A stretch of 64,000 nucleotides of DNA, taken from the NCBI GenBank assembly GCA_002482545.1, contig DLGF01000014.1, forward strand, positions 83,268 to 147,267. The letters run 5' to 3'. This document shows positions 17,812 to 26,554 of this stretch, piece by piece. The notes below the pieces were generated by a model. The model did no database searches and was not told the origin of the DNA. It saw nothing but the letters and a program-made list of their open reading frames with translations. The position numbers and the translations under genes are program-made. This DNA is from Sporomusaceae bacterium UBA7701 (lineage in GTDB: Bacteria > Bacillota > Negativicutes > Sporomusales > UBA7701). The number at the start of each line of letters is the position of its first letter. The stretch's first letter is position 1.

Positions 17812-19218
17812 CTACCCTCCCTCCTTGTTACGGGGAACCGTAATGCAGGCATGGGTGCCTTCCTGGGAAAAAAGCTGAAATTGGCCTCCCAGGTCTTCCT
17901 CGATGAGCGTCCGGATAATCTGAAGACCCAGACTGGCCGACCCCTGTGGAGTAAAGCCGGCGGGAAGGCCGACGCCGTTATCCCATATTTCCAGGCGATA
18001 GGTGTCCCTGGTTACGGCGATATCCATCCCGATAACGCCCTTGCGCCGCCCGACAAAGCCGTGCTCGATCGCATTCTGGATGAGCTCATTGATCACCAGC
18101 GCCAGGCTGGTGGCCTGCTCGGACGGCAGGATAAGCTTCTGGCCCCGGAATTTTGTTTCGATTTGAAAGCCAGGATCCAGCATATTTTCAACAACTAGCT
18201 TGAGAATGTTCTTGGCAACTTCCGCCACGTCAATAATCTCCGCGTCTTGCTGGGAAAGAAATTCATGAACGACCGATATGCTCAAGATTCGGTTGACGCT
18301 TTCCCGCAGGGCGGCCTTGACCTCCGGCGAACTGGTGCGCCGGGCCTGAAGCCTGAGCAGGCTGGCGATGGTCTGGAGATTGTTCTTGACCCGGTGGTGA
18401 ATTTCCTGAATAACGGCGGCCTTGATCAAGAGCTCTTTTTCTTTTTTCTTGACTTCGGTAATATTGGTCATGACCAGGACGGTCCGCGTCGTCTGTCCGG
18501 CGTCGACAATGGGAACGGCCCGCTGGGCGAGAATGAGGCTGCCGATTTCCACCTCGGCCTCCTGCGGCTGCCTGGAATTGGCCGCCTTCACAGCCAACCG
18601 GGCATTTAGCTGCCGGTCTTCCGCCCGCCGGCCGAGGATCCGTCCCACCCCCAAGATCTTATATATGCTGGCGGCGGCCGCATTGACAAAGCAAATCTTG
18701 CCGGCGTCGTCGACAATCAGGATGCCGTCCTGCGCCGAAAGGGGGCGGTAAATCTCCCTGGTCCTATGGATTCCGGCCGAGACAAATATCAGATAGGCGG
18801 TTTCGATCAGGACCTCGGCCGCATCCTCCAAGTTGGCGTCGAAGCTGATCGTCCCGATCACCTCTCCGTCCGGCCCTTTCAGCGGAAAAGAATACATCGC
18901 CAGGAGCAGGCCGAGGGCCCATTCCCGGTAGCCGCTGATCGGCTCTCCTCCGGTCAGCGTGCGCCAGACGAGGGGTTCCTCGCTGGAGTCGATCTGCCCG
19001 CCCGCGTAACCCGGGTGGTACTGAACGAAGCTGGTGTTCGGCCGGGCCTGGGCGACGAGCAGCAGACAGTTGTCCTTATTTCCCCGGACATGAACCGTCA
19101 CCAGGGCATGGGCAATATCGGCGACCATTTGCAAAATGCTGATCCCGTCTTCCAGAACCTCGGCCTGGGCCGGGGTAAGACCTGTATTCTCACGGCAGAT
19201 ATCGCCTGCTGGTTCCAT
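17812..19218 (-). CDS. Soluble sensor histidine kinase, HisKA_2 (PdtaS/EutW-like)
   Basis: This cytoplasmic kinase has an N-terminal GAF-like region (about residues 25-150), a PAS domain (about 160-260) and a HisKA_2 core. The phospho-acceptor His lies in EIHHRVKNNLQTIASLLRLQ. The ATPase domain shows NELIQNAIEHGF, WDNGVGLP and the SLGLQII G2 region. No membrane segment is present, so it senses an internal signal. It pairs with the ANTAR regulator 3 bases downstream. GGAGGG lies before the ATG. The upstream 250 bases hold a cluster of DnaA-box-like sites. Confidence 0.93.
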   Translation of the reverse strand: MEPAGDICRENTGLTPAQAEVLEDGISILQMVADIAHALVTVHVRGNKDNCLLLVAQARPNTSFVQYHPGYAGGQIDSSEEPLVWRTLTGGEPISGYREWALGLLLAMYSFPLKGPDGEVIGTISFDANLEDAAEVLIETAYLIFVSAGIHRTREIYRPLSAQDGILIVDDAGKICFVNAAAASIYKILGVGRILGRRAEDRQLNARLAVKAANSRQPQEAEVEIGSLILAQRAVPIVDAGQTTRTVLVMTNITEVKKKEKELLIKAAVIQEIHHRVKNNLQTIASLLRLQARRTSSPEVKAALRESVNRILSISVVHEFLSQQDAEIIDVAEVAKNILKLVVENMLDPGFQIETKFRGQKLILPSEQATSLALVINELIQNAIEHGFVGRRKGVIGMDIAVTRDTYRLEIWDNGVGLPAGFTPQGSASLGLQIIRTLIEEDLGGQFQLFSQEGTHACITVPRNKEGG

Positions 19219-19374
19219 AGAGTCCGGCCCTCCGGCTAAGCGTGAATTGGGGTATTATTCCACCCGCAGCGGTAAAAATCCTTGTGCTGGATTTGTCGCA
19301 ATAAAATCGACACGACCCGACATATTCATCTTTCATCCAGCAAAATTTTCAGAAATTCCAGATTTATCCCCGGG

Positions 19375-19457
19375 TTATTCACACAATCCACAAGGTTATC
19401 CACAGGAAATCACCAAGGTTTTCGTCATTATACTACATTTTAGTCACACTATCCACA
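19375..19457 (-). promoter_or_regulatory. Cluster of DnaA-box-like sites
   Basis: TTATTCACA (19375-19383) and TTATCCACA (19396-19404) match the DnaA consensus. CAATCCACA (19384-19392) and CTATCCACA (19449-19457) are near matches. All four have the same orientation and lie between tsaD and the histidine kinase, about 160-240 bases upstream of the kinase start. No dnaA or dnaN gene is nearby, so this is more likely a regulatory or DnaA-titration site than the origin. Confidence 0.5.
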
Positions 19458-19472
19458 GTTGTCTATCAACTT

Positions 19473-20498
19473 TTATTCCACAGCATAGCGTTTCTCCCCA
19501 AACTTTAAGGCCGGCACAGCGTTCAGGGTAAGTCCGGCCCAATCGCCGCCCCGGTACTGATAATAGGCGCGGCAGGCGATCATCGCAGCATTGTCGGTGC
19601 ATAATACCGGCGGCGGATAACACAGCTGGATTCCGTTCCCGGCGCAGGCCCGGCTCAGGGCGGTCCGCAGGCCCGAGTTCGCCGCCACGCCGCCGGCCAT
19701 CGCCACAGTGTCCACGCCGGCGTCCCTGGCCGCCTGAATGGTTTTGGCCACAAGCACTTCCACCACCGCCGCCTGGAAACTGGCGGCGACTTCCGCTGCA
19801 TCGACGGTCTCCCCCCGCTGCCGGGCGCTGTTGATAAAATTAAGCACAGCCGACTTAAGGCCGCTGAAGCTGAATTCATAACCTTCGCCGCTGAGCGCTC
19901 GGGGAAAGGCAATGGCCTCAGGGTCTCCCCCGGCGGCGAGCCGGTCGATATGCGGGCCTCCGGGATAAGGCAGCCCGAGTACCCGGGCCACTTTGTCAAA
20001 AGCTTCCCCGGCGGCGTCGTCCCGCGTCTGTCCCAGGAGGGTAAAATCAGCGTAGCTTTCGAGATGAACCAGCGAGGTATGGCCGCCGGATACAATCAGG
20101 GCGACGAGCGGCGGCTCGAGGTCCTGATGGGCCAGGAAATTGGCGAATACATGCCCTTCCAGATGGTTGACGCCGATCAGCTTCTTGCCCCCGGCAAACG
20201 CCAGCGCCTTCGCGGCGGCCACTCCGACCAGCAGCGCGCCGACCAGCCCCGGCCCATAGGTCACCCCCACCGCGTCGATGTCGCCGAGGGACGCCCCGGC
20301 TTCCTTCAAGGCACAGTCGATTACCGGAAGAACATTTTCAATATGCTTCCGGGAGGCGATTTCCGGCACAACACCGCCGAATTTCCGGTGCAGATCAATT
20401 TGCGACGATATGATGTTGGATAGCACCGCGCGCCCGTCCGCGACCACCGCCGCCGACGTTTCATCACAACTCGTTTCCAGGCCTAAAATGAGGGACAA
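19473..20498 (-). CDS. tsaD: tRNA N6-threonylcarbamoyladenosine synthesis protein TsaD
   Basis: TsaD is the catalytic subunit that transfers the threonylcarbamoyl group to A37 of ANN-decoding tRNAs with TsaB and TsaE. The iron-binding HLEGH (NHLEGHVFANF), ILGLETSCDETSAAVV at the N-terminus and IVSGGHTSLV are diagnostic. Length (341) is normal. A TTG start at 20498 is chosen because AAGGAG lies 9 nt upstream and the family N-terminus begins there. A longer frame would read antisense through the SASP gene. It is separated from tsaE-tsaB by the SASP gene and rimI. Confidence 0.97.
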   Translation of the reverse strand: MSLILGLETSCDETSAAVVADGRAVLSNIISSQIDLHRKFGGVVPEIASRKHIENVLPVIDCALKEAGASLGDIDAVGVTYGPGLVGALLVGVAAAKALAFAGGKKLIGVNHLEGHVFANFLAHQDLEPPLVALIVSGGHTSLVHLESYADFTLLGQTRDDAAGEAFDKVARVLGLPYPGGPHIDRLAAGGDPEAIAFPRALSGEGYEFSFSGLKSAVLNFINSARQRGETVDAAEVAASFQAAVVEVLVAKTIQAARDAGVDTVAMAGGVAANSGLRTALSRACAGNGIQLCYPPPVLCTDNAAMIACRAYYQYRGGDWAGLTLNAVPALKFGEKRYAVE

Positions 20499-20603
20499 GT
20501 CGTCTCGCTCCTTCTTAGCATTATTTACATGGAATCTAAATAAAAAAAAAGCGCAAATTAAGAATGGGCCGGCTAATCGATGCCCAGGAAAGGAGGGAAT
20601 ACA

Positions 20604-20807
20604 ATGGCTCGTTCGAGAAAACCTGTAAATCCCGCCGCGGAGAATGCTCTGGACCGGATGAAATTCGAAATCGCTTCTGAACTGGGAATCGCCGAGCGCG
20701 TTCGTTCCCAAGGCTGGAACACTATGACTTCGGCTGACTGCGGCCGTGTTGGTGGACACATGGTCCGCAAAATGATCGAGCAGTATGAATCATCGAATCT
20801 TAGCTAG
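20604..20807 (+). CDS. Small acid-soluble spore protein, alpha/beta type
   Basis: This 67-residue protein coats and protects spore DNA. It shows both family motifs: the GPR protease site region (MKFEIASELGI, residues 19-29) and the C-terminal GRVGGHMVRKMIE. The ribosome site AAAGGAGGGAA is strong. It is monocistronic, probably forespore-expressed, and ends at the hairpin at 20816. It proves the organism is a spore former. Confidence 0.96.
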   Translation: MARSRKPVNPAAENALDRMKFEIASELGIAERVRSQGWNTMTSADCGRVGGHMVRKMIEQYESSNLS

Positions 20808-20815
20808 TTGACCCG

Positions 20816-20842
20816 AAGGGCGGCATACGCCGCCCTTAATTT
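20816..20842 (+). terminator. SASP gene terminator
   Basis: AAGGGCGGC pairs perfectly with GCCGCCCTT around a 4-nt loop, followed by AATTTT. Confidence 0.85.
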
Positions 20843-20903
20843 TATAGCGGGAAAAGAACACTCGGGGCGGCTGTGGCATATCCTGTAACACAATCACCCC
20901 TTA

Positions 20904-20927
20904 AGCCACGAAAGTGGCTATTTTTTT
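20904..20927 (+). terminator. Second plus-strand terminator
   Basis: AGCCAC-GAAA-GTGGCT is followed by A and seven T residues. It is a compact, canonical terminator that would stop any read-through from the SASP gene into rimI antisense. Confidence 0.85.
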
Positions 20928-20960
20928 GTTGCAGCTTCGCCCGGCGCCAGAGCCGGCTGT

Positions 20961-21434
20961 TCAGGCCAAATCATCCCGCCACATGATGAGGGCGTCCTCC
21001 CCGCTGTCGCTGTAATACCCGGGGCGCAGCCCGCGCGGTTCGAAGCCCAGCCGGCGATAAAGCCGCTGGGCGTCGAGGTTTGAAACCCTCACTTCAAGCG
21101 TCATGCAGGTCGCCCCCAGCCGGACGGCAAAATCGATCAGGGCGGTGACGAGCACCGTTCCGAGGCCCTTGCCGCGAAAGGCCGGCGCGATGGCGATATT
21201 GGTCACGTGGGCCTCATCCAGGATCATCCACATCCCGGCATAGCCGACAACCGCGCCGTCCGCCTCCATGACCAGATAGCGGGCCAGCTCGTTGTCACCC
21301 ATTTCGGCTTCGAAGGCCGCTCTGGACCAGGGAGTGAGAAAGGAGGCCTCTTCCACCGCCAGTACCGCGTCGATGTCGGCCGGACCCATGGGGCGCACCT
21401 TGCCTACTGGCAGATGCCCTGTCGTTTTTCCCAT
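20961..21434 (-). CDS. rimI: Ribosomal protein bS18-alanine N-acetyltransferase
   Basis: RimI is a GNAT enzyme that acetylates the N-terminus of ribosomal protein S18. The acetyl-CoA motif is FRGKGLGTVLVTAL, with the V/I-rich strand HVTNIAIAPA before it and LEVRVSNLDAQRLYRRLGFEPRG after it. Length is 157. It overlaps tsaB by 31 bases and ends the thiL-tsaE-tsaB-rimI operon. The start has GGAGGAG immediately upstream. Confidence 0.93.
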   Translation of the reverse strand: MGKTTGHLPVGKVRPMGPADIDAVLAVEEASFLTPWSRAAFEAEMGDNELARYLVMEADGAVVGYAGMWMILDEAHVTNIAIAPAFRGKGLGTVLVTALIDFAVRLGATCMTLEVRVSNLDAQRLYRRLGFEPRGLRPGYYSDSGEDALIMWRDDLA

Positions 21435-22105
21435 AGCTCCTCCGCTTCGGATCGTCTGATATAGAGAGGCTCCAAACTCATGACATCATGCTCAACACCC
21501 TGCTTCAGGAGCCTCCCGCCCAATACCGCAACACTGCCGGCCCGCGGCATCGCGACATGAGGGGCGGCCAGTTCGACGGCCGCTGCAGTCAGTTCCTCCC
21601 GGTAAAGCGAAACAGCCTCCCCCATCACCAGCACCGGGTGCTGGACGGCGGCAAACCGGCCGATCGCCTCCTGAAGACTGAGCGCCTGCGGCGGCATGAG
21701 TTCCGTCAGATCGCCGCCGCGCCAGGCGTAAAGGGCTGCATACAGGTTGCCCTTTTGCGCATCCAGGGTTGGGGCGAGCACCGCTCCCGGCACCGGACAG
21801 CCAAAGGCCATCGCGCCCAGAGTCGGCACCCCGACAAGCGGCACGCGGAGTGCGTAAGCCAGAGCCTTGGCGGTGCCCAGGCCGATCCTCAGGCCGGTAA
21901 AGGAACCGGGACCAATGCTGACCGCAATCGCTTCGATCTCCTCCTTGCCGGTTTCGGCCAACCTTAGAATTTCTTCAATATGCGGCATGAGACGCTCGGA
22001 ATGCGTCTTTTTTGTTTGCAACGTAAGCTCAGCCAGCAAGGTATCCCCGCCGGCCAACGCCACACTAGACACCAGCGTGGCAGTATCCAGCCCCAGAATC
22101 GGCAC
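21404..22105 (-). CDS. tsaB: tRNA threonylcarbamoyladenosine complex dimerisation protein TsaB
   Basis: TsaB is the non-catalytic partner of TsaD. It shows the ASKHA N-terminus ILGLDTATLVSSVAL and the family signature IAVSIGPGSFTGLRIGLGTAKALA near residue 65. Length is 233. It begins with GTG, with AGGAG about 10 nt upstream, and overlaps tsaE by 41 bases. Confidence 0.95.
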   Translation of the reverse strand: MPILGLDTATLVSSVALAGGDTLLAELTLQTKKTHSERLMPHIEEILRLAETGKEEIEAIAVSIGPGSFTGLRIGLGTAKALAYALRVPLVGVPTLGAMAFGCPVPGAVLAPTLDAQKGNLYAALYAWRGGDLTELMPPQALSLQEAIGRFAAVQHPVLVMGEAVSLYREELTAAAVELAAPHVAMPRAGSVAVLGGRLLKQGVEHDVMSLEPLYIRRSEAEELWEKRQGICQ

Positions 22106-22565
22106 TCTCTTTCAGCTCCTCACCCAGCCTCCGGTAACGTTCCCCCTTGGGCCGCAACATAATAACCCGTTCGGTGGTCTCCCGGCCCCGGTTTATTTCT
22201 ACCCACAGGCAATGTTCCGGCATGGCGGCCGGGAATTTGTCCGCCCACTCGATGAGCGCCACGCCGTCGCCGCCCATATATTCCTCAAACCCGATATTAT
22301 GCAGGTCCATAGGCGCATCCAAACGGTAGAGGTCAAAGTGATAGACCGGCAAGCGCCCGGTCTCATAGACCTGCATAAGTGTAAAAGTAGGACTGGTCAC
22401 CGTTTCGGTGACGCCCAGGCCGGCGGCCGCTCCCTGGACGAGCAGGGTCTTCCCCGCGCCCAGGTCCCCCGTGAGGCACAGAACGTCTCCCGCCGCCAGT
22501 TTCTTTCCCAGGGTATGGCCAAACTGGAATGTGCCGTCGGCAGTCCGAGTCAAAAAGCTTGTCAT
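22065..22565 (-). CDS. tsaE: tRNA threonylcarbamoyladenosine ATPase TsaE
   Basis: TsaE is the small P-loop ATPase of the t6A complex. Walker A is GDLGAGKTLLVQG near residue 33. The family blocks VTSPTFTLMQVYE and VYHFDLYRLD follow, then LIEWADKFP. Its C-terminal 14 codons overlap tsaB. It starts 9 bases after thiL with GGAGAA upstream. Confidence 0.96.
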   Translation of the reverse strand: MTSFLTRTADGTFQFGHTLGKKLAAGDVLCLTGDLGAGKTLLVQGAAAGLGVTETVTSPTFTLMQVYETGRLPVYHFDLYRLDAPMDLHNIGFEEYMGGDGVALIEWADKFPAAMPEHCLWVEINRGRETTERVIMLRPKGERYRRLGEELKESADSGAGYCHAGV

Positions 22566-22574
22566 GGCATTCTC

Positions 22575-23564
22575 CTATCGGAAATGGTTGTATCCCTTCG
22601 CTTCCAGCAGGACGGCCTGCCCGTCCCTCCCGACCAGAACCACGCCGGCGGCCGGCTCGGTCACTTCCCCGACCACCGTGAAGGGCAGCTCGGCTGCCAA
22701 AAGTTCCGCCGAAATTTCCGGCGGGATGGTAAAGACCAGTTCAAAATCCTCGCCGCCATACAGGGCGTAGTCGAGCGCCGCCTTGCCCAGCAGGTCCGCG
22801 GCCTGCAGCAAATCGGCGGAAAGCGGCACCCGCTCCTCGTACAGGCGGATGCCGACCTGGCTGGCTTTGGCCAGTTCATGGGCCTCGCTGGCCAGTCCGT
22901 CGCTGATGTCGTCACAGCTGGTCGCTCCCCATCCGGCAAGCTTTCGCCCGATGGAAACCCGCGGCCGGGGGGTAAGATGAGCGGTAACCAGCGGCCAGGC
23001 GAATTCATATTCTTCCCAGCCCGGCCGCAGCAAGAGATCAAGCCCGCAGGCCGAGTCGCCCAGTGTTCCGGTTACAACGACGAGATCACCCGCCTTGGCC
23101 CCCGACCTTCTGAGAAGATTGACCGGCTCCACCTCGCCCACGACGGCGACATTGATCACCATTCCCCGGGGACTGGCTACAGTATCGCCGCCAATAATAT
23201 TTACGCCAAATTCATGGCAGATTTCTTTCATGCCTTGATATAACTCGACAACCTGCTCCACCGAAAATTGGCGCGGCAGTCCGATCGAGACCACCGCGTG
23301 GCGGGGATTGCCGCCCATGGCGGCGATGTCGCTCAGGTTGACGGCGATCGCCCGGTAGCCGAGCTGCCAAAGGGTCGTCTTCGTCAGGTCGAAGTGGACG
23401 GTCTCCACCAGCATGTCGGTCGTCAAAAGGCCGAGTTGCCGGTGTCCCGGCAAATAAACCGCCGCGTCGTCGCCGATCCCAACGATAATATTCTCCGGAT
23501 TGACGATGGTGCCTTCCCTGATCAGGTCAATCAGCCCAAATTCGCCTACTTCTTTCAACTGCAT
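22575..23564 (-). CDS. thiL: Thiamine-monophosphate kinase
   Basis: ThiL phosphorylates thiamine monophosphate to thiamine diphosphate. The AIR-synthase-like fold is shown by GIGDDAAV (residues 30-37), the TTDMLVETVHFD block, GGDTVASP and the C-terminal YGGEDFELVFT. Length is 329. The ribosome site is modest. An extended -10 promoter (TGGTATACT) lies at 23677-23685. It leads the operon with tsaE, tsaB and rimI. Confidence 0.96.
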   Translation of the reverse strand: MQLKEVGEFGLIDLIREGTIVNPENIIVGIGDDAAVYLPGHRQLGLLTTDMLVETVHFDLTKTTLWQLGYRAIAVNLSDIAAMGGNPRHAVVSIGLPRQFSVEQVVELYQGMKEICHEFGVNIIGGDTVASPRGMVINVAVVGEVEPVNLLRRSGAKAGDLVVVTGTLGDSACGLDLLLRPGWEEYEFAWPLVTAHLTPRPRVSIGRKLAGWGATSCDDISDGLASEAHELAKASQVGIRLYEERVPLSADLLQAADLLGKAALDYALYGGEDFELVFTIPPEISAELLAAELPFTVVGEVTEPAAGVVLVGRDGQAVLLEAKGYNHFR

Positions 23565-23676
23565 GCCATCACCATTTCTCGCCCTTTATCCCGGCTATTA
23601 TCTCCTGCCGCGCAGAAATTGGCAGACGGCGGCCATCTTTCTATATTCTGCCGGATACTGGCATTTCTCACTTGCT

Positions 23677-23685
23677 AGTATACCA
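23677..23685 (-). promoter_or_regulatory. Extended -10 promoter of the thiL operon
   Basis: TGGTATACT on the minus strand matches an extended -10 element. A clear -35 is not seen, as expected for this class. Transcription would start about 105 bases before thiL. Confidence 0.5.
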
Positions 23686-23768
23686 CAGCCGGAAAAAAAG
23701 TTGTATCAGGCGGAGGATTTCGCGGGTCGGCGTTTAAGTGTTGTAGTATCAACTTAGGGGGATTGAGG

Positions 23769-25325
23769 ATGAATCGTCTTTGTCTGAGACTGCCCAATAT
23801 TGACCGGGTCGGCCTGGTGCTCGACATTTCACAGGTGCTGGCCTCCCGCCAGTTCAACATTTTGTCGATGGAGGTTGAGCTGAATACCATCTACATCGAA
23901 ACCGAGGTTATCAGCGATACCGATAAGAAATACCTCATCGACTCCCTCAAAGCCGTCCCCCAGATCGTCGATGTTGTGGAAATCGACCTCATGCCCCACC
24001 AGGAAAAGGCCGAACAAATCAAAGCCGTGCTGGCCTCGGTCGGCGACGGCATTATCGCTATCAACCACCAGTCACGGGTATCTCAGTATAATCCCGCCGC
24101 GGAAAAGATCATGCGGCTCCCCTACCAGCAGGTGATCGGCAAGCATCTGGCCGACATCTCGCCCGATTTGCCGCTCCTGGAGACCCTGAAATACGGCACG
24201 GTTTATAACAACCGGGAAATCGTGCTCGACCAGAGCAAAAGCCACTACCTGGCCAGCGGCCGCCCGGTCATTGACCAGTCCGGGCGGATCATCGGCGCCG
24301 TCGCCGTTCTGAAAGACATCAGCGATGTTCGCGAGCTGGTATATACCGTCACCGGCCAAATCACTTTCACCTTCGATGAAATACTCTATTCCAGCGGTGC
24401 GATGCATCGCGTCGTCACCATGGCCAAGGCCATCGCCCGCAGCGATTCGACCGTCCTCATCCGGGGCGAGACAGGGACCGGCAAGGAGCTGTTCGCCCGC
24501 GCCCTCCATTCGGCTTCTCCCCGCTCCGCCAAAATGTTCGTGCCGCTCAACTGCGCCGCCATCCCGGATACTTTGCTGGAAAGCGAGTTATTCGGCTATG
24601 AGGAGGGCGCCTTTACCGGCGCGCTTAAGGGCGGCAAGCAAGGGCTGTTCGAATTCGCCAACAACGGCACGATCTTCCTCGACGAAATCGGTGAAATCTC
24701 TTCCCATTTACAGGCCAAGCTTCTCCGGGTGCTGCAGGACGGAAAGGTCCGCCGCATCGGCGGTACGCGGGAAATTCCCTTCAATGTCCGCATTCTGGCC
24801 GCCACCAACCGGAGTCTCGAAGATATGATCGCCAAAGGCAGTTTTCGTGAAGATTTATATTACCGGCTGAACGTTATTCCCCTGTTCTTGCCGCCGCTCC
24901 GGGACCGGGTGGAGGATATCCCGCTCCTGGCCCAGTTTTTCCTGCAACGCTTTGCCGCCAAATTGCATAAAAACACGAACGCCATCAGTGAGATGGCGCT
25001 TCGCAAGCTAACCGAGTATCCATGGCCGGGCAACATCCGGGAATTGGAAAACGTGATGGAACGGGCCGTCAATGTCGTGAACGATCAGGTGGTTCTGGCG
25101 GAGCACATTCTCCTCGACCACGGACTCGTCGCCCCATCTTCCCGGGGCCTCTGCTCCATCGAGCGCTCCCTTGAGGATACGCTGGCGGAAGTGGAGCGGG
25201 AAGTGCTGGCCCGGGCTCTGGAAAAGCACCCTACTTCGCGCCAGTTGGGCGCCGCTCTGGGTTTGTCTCATACCGCCGTGCTCAAAAAGATGAAGAAATA
25301 TGGCCTGAGCCCGCGGAAAAAATAA
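23769..25325 (+). CDS. Sigma-54-dependent TyrR-like transcriptional activator
   Basis: This 518-residue regulator has an N-terminal ACT-like domain (residues 1-70), a PAS domain (75-190), an AAA+ ATPase (about 205-440) with Walker A GETGTGKE and the sigma-54 contact motif GAFTGA, and a C-terminal Fis-type helix-turn-helix (SRQLGAALGLSHTAVLKKMKKYG). The ACT and HTH are TyrR-like, but the intact GAFTGA means it should activate sigma-54 promoters, unlike E. coli TyrR. The ATG at 23769 has AGGGGG upstream; a TTG two codons earlier is weaker. It lies 16 bases before alr in one likely operon. Confidence 0.92.
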   Translation: MNRLCLRLPNIDRVGLVLDISQVLASRQFNILSMEVELNTIYIETEVISDTDKKYLIDSLKAVPQIVDVVEIDLMPHQEKAEQIKAVLASVGDGIIAINHQSRVSQYNPAAEKIMRLPYQQVIGKHLADISPDLPLLETLKYGTVYNNREIVLDQSKSHYLASGRPVIDQSGRIIGAVAVLKDISDVRELVYTVTGQITFTFDEILYSSGAMHRVVTMAKAIARSDSTVLIRGETGTGKELFARALHSASPRSAKMFVPLNCAAIPDTLLESELFGYEEGAFTGALKGGKQGLFEFANNGTIFLDEIGEISSHLQAKLLRVLQDGKVRRIGGTREIPFNVRILAATNRSLEDMIAKGSFREDLYYRLNVIPLFLPPLRDRVEDIPLLAQFFLQRFAAKLHKNTNAISEMALRKLTEYPWPGNIRELENVMERAVNVVNDQVVLAEHILLDHGLVAPSSRGLCSIERSLEDTLAEVEREVLARALEKHPTSRQLGAALGLSHTAVLKKMKKYGLSPRKK

Positions 25326-25341
25326 TACGAGGTGGTTTCCC

Positions 25342-26451
25342 ATGCGACCAACATTTGCTGAAATCGATCTGGCGGCAATCCGCCACAATATCCGGGAAAT
25401 TCGCTCCGCGATTGGTCCCGGCGTCAAGCTGACGGCTGTCGTGAAAGCCAACGCTTACGGCCACGGCGCCGTCCCGGTGAGCCGGACCGCCCTTGAGGCC
25501 GGGGCCGACTGCCTGGCGGTGGCCATTCCGGAGGAAGGCGCCGAACTTCGGGCCGCAGGCGTGTCTGTTCCCATCTTCATCCTGGGACTGACGCTGCCGG
25601 ATCAAGCCGGTCTGGTTGCTGACAACGACCTGACTGCCAGCGTTTCAACCCAGGAATCCGTCACGGCGCTGGCCGAGGCCGGCCGTCGGCTAAACCGTTC
25701 CGTCAAGGTCATGCTCAAGGTGGATACCGGCATGCATCGCATTGGGGTCAGCCCCGGGAAGGCCGAGGAGTTTCTGCAACTGATCGCCGCCACTCCGGGC
25801 GTCGAAGCCGCCGGCATTTTCACCCACCTGGCCGCCGCCGACGCTGCCGACAAAGCATACGCCATCCGGCAACTCACCCAATTTCGCGCTGTGGCGGAAA
25901 AACCTTCCTCCGCTAAGCTGGAATTTCTGTCCGCCGCCAACAGCGCGACGGTCGTCGACCTGTCGGACGGCTACTTTAATATGGTTCGCCCGGGAATTAT
26001 TCTTTACGGCTTGCCGCCATCAGGAGAGATGCATAAAACCCTCGACCTTCGACCGGCCATGCAGTTCAAAACCCGCATCACCTACATCAAGCAGGTTCCG
26101 GCCGGCTCTCCCGTAAGCTACGGCTGCACCTACAGGGCGGAGCGCGAGACCTATCTGGCCACGTTGCCGGTCGGCTACGCCGACGGATACAGCCGCCATC
26201 TTTCCAACAAAGGCGAGGTGCTGATCGGCGGCAGGCGCCGCCCCGTCGTCGGACGGGTTTGCATGGATCAGACCATCGTTGATCTGGGACCGGTCTGCGA
26301 CGCGGCCGTCGGCGACGAGGCCGTGCTCTTCGGTCGGCAGGGCAACGCGGAAATAACGGTCACCGAGTTGGCCGACCTGACCGGCACCATTAATTATGAA
26401 CTGGTTTGCCGCGTCAGCGCCCGGGTGCCGCGGGTGTATGTACACCAATAG
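25342..26451 (+). CDS. alr: Alanine racemase
   Basis: Alr is the PLP enzyme that makes D-alanine for peptidoglycan. The PLP lysine lies in VVKANAYGHG (about residue 37), and the opposite-face catalytic tyrosine is in SYGCTYRA. The RVCMDQTIVDLG and NYELVCRVSARVPR blocks complete the family pattern. Length (369) is normal. GAGGTGG precedes the start. It follows the TyrR-like activator and ends at the shared hairpin at 26502. Confidence 0.97.
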   Translation: MRPTFAEIDLAAIRHNIREIRSAIGPGVKLTAVVKANAYGHGAVPVSRTALEAGADCLAVAIPEEGAELRAAGVSVPIFILGLTLPDQAGLVADNDLTASVSTQESVTALAEAGRRLNRSVKVMLKVDTGMHRIGVSPGKAEEFLQLIAATPGVEAAGIFTHLAAADAADKAYAIRQLTQFRAVAEKPSSAKLEFLSAANSATVVDLSDGYFNMVRPGIILYGLPPSGEMHKTLDLRPAMQFKTRITYIKQVPAGSPVSYGCTYRAERETYLATLPVGYADGYSRHLSNKGEVLIGGRRRPVVGRVCMDQTIVDLGPVCDAAVGDEAVLFGRQGNAEITVTELADLTGTINYELVCRVSARVPRVYVHQ

Positions 26452-26501
26452 GCTCGCCGGCTAAACCGTGCGCCGCAAAGCGGTCTGGAATAACAAAAGG
26501 A

Positions 26502-26532
26502 AAGCAGCCAATTCGCGCGGAATTGGCTGCTT
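26502..26532. terminator. Bidirectional terminator between alr and the GerMN gene
   Basis: AAGCAGCCAATT pairs perfectly with AATTGGCTGCTT around a 7-nt loop. GTTGCTTTTT follows on the plus strand and CCTTTTG on the minus strand. Confidence 0.85.
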
Positions 26533-26554
26533 GTTGCTTTTTAAACGCTTGGGG

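Noticed and set aside
20499..20759. N-terminal extension of tsaD
   Set aside because: It reads antisense through the SASP gene. The TTG at 20498 has a good ribosome site and matches the family start.
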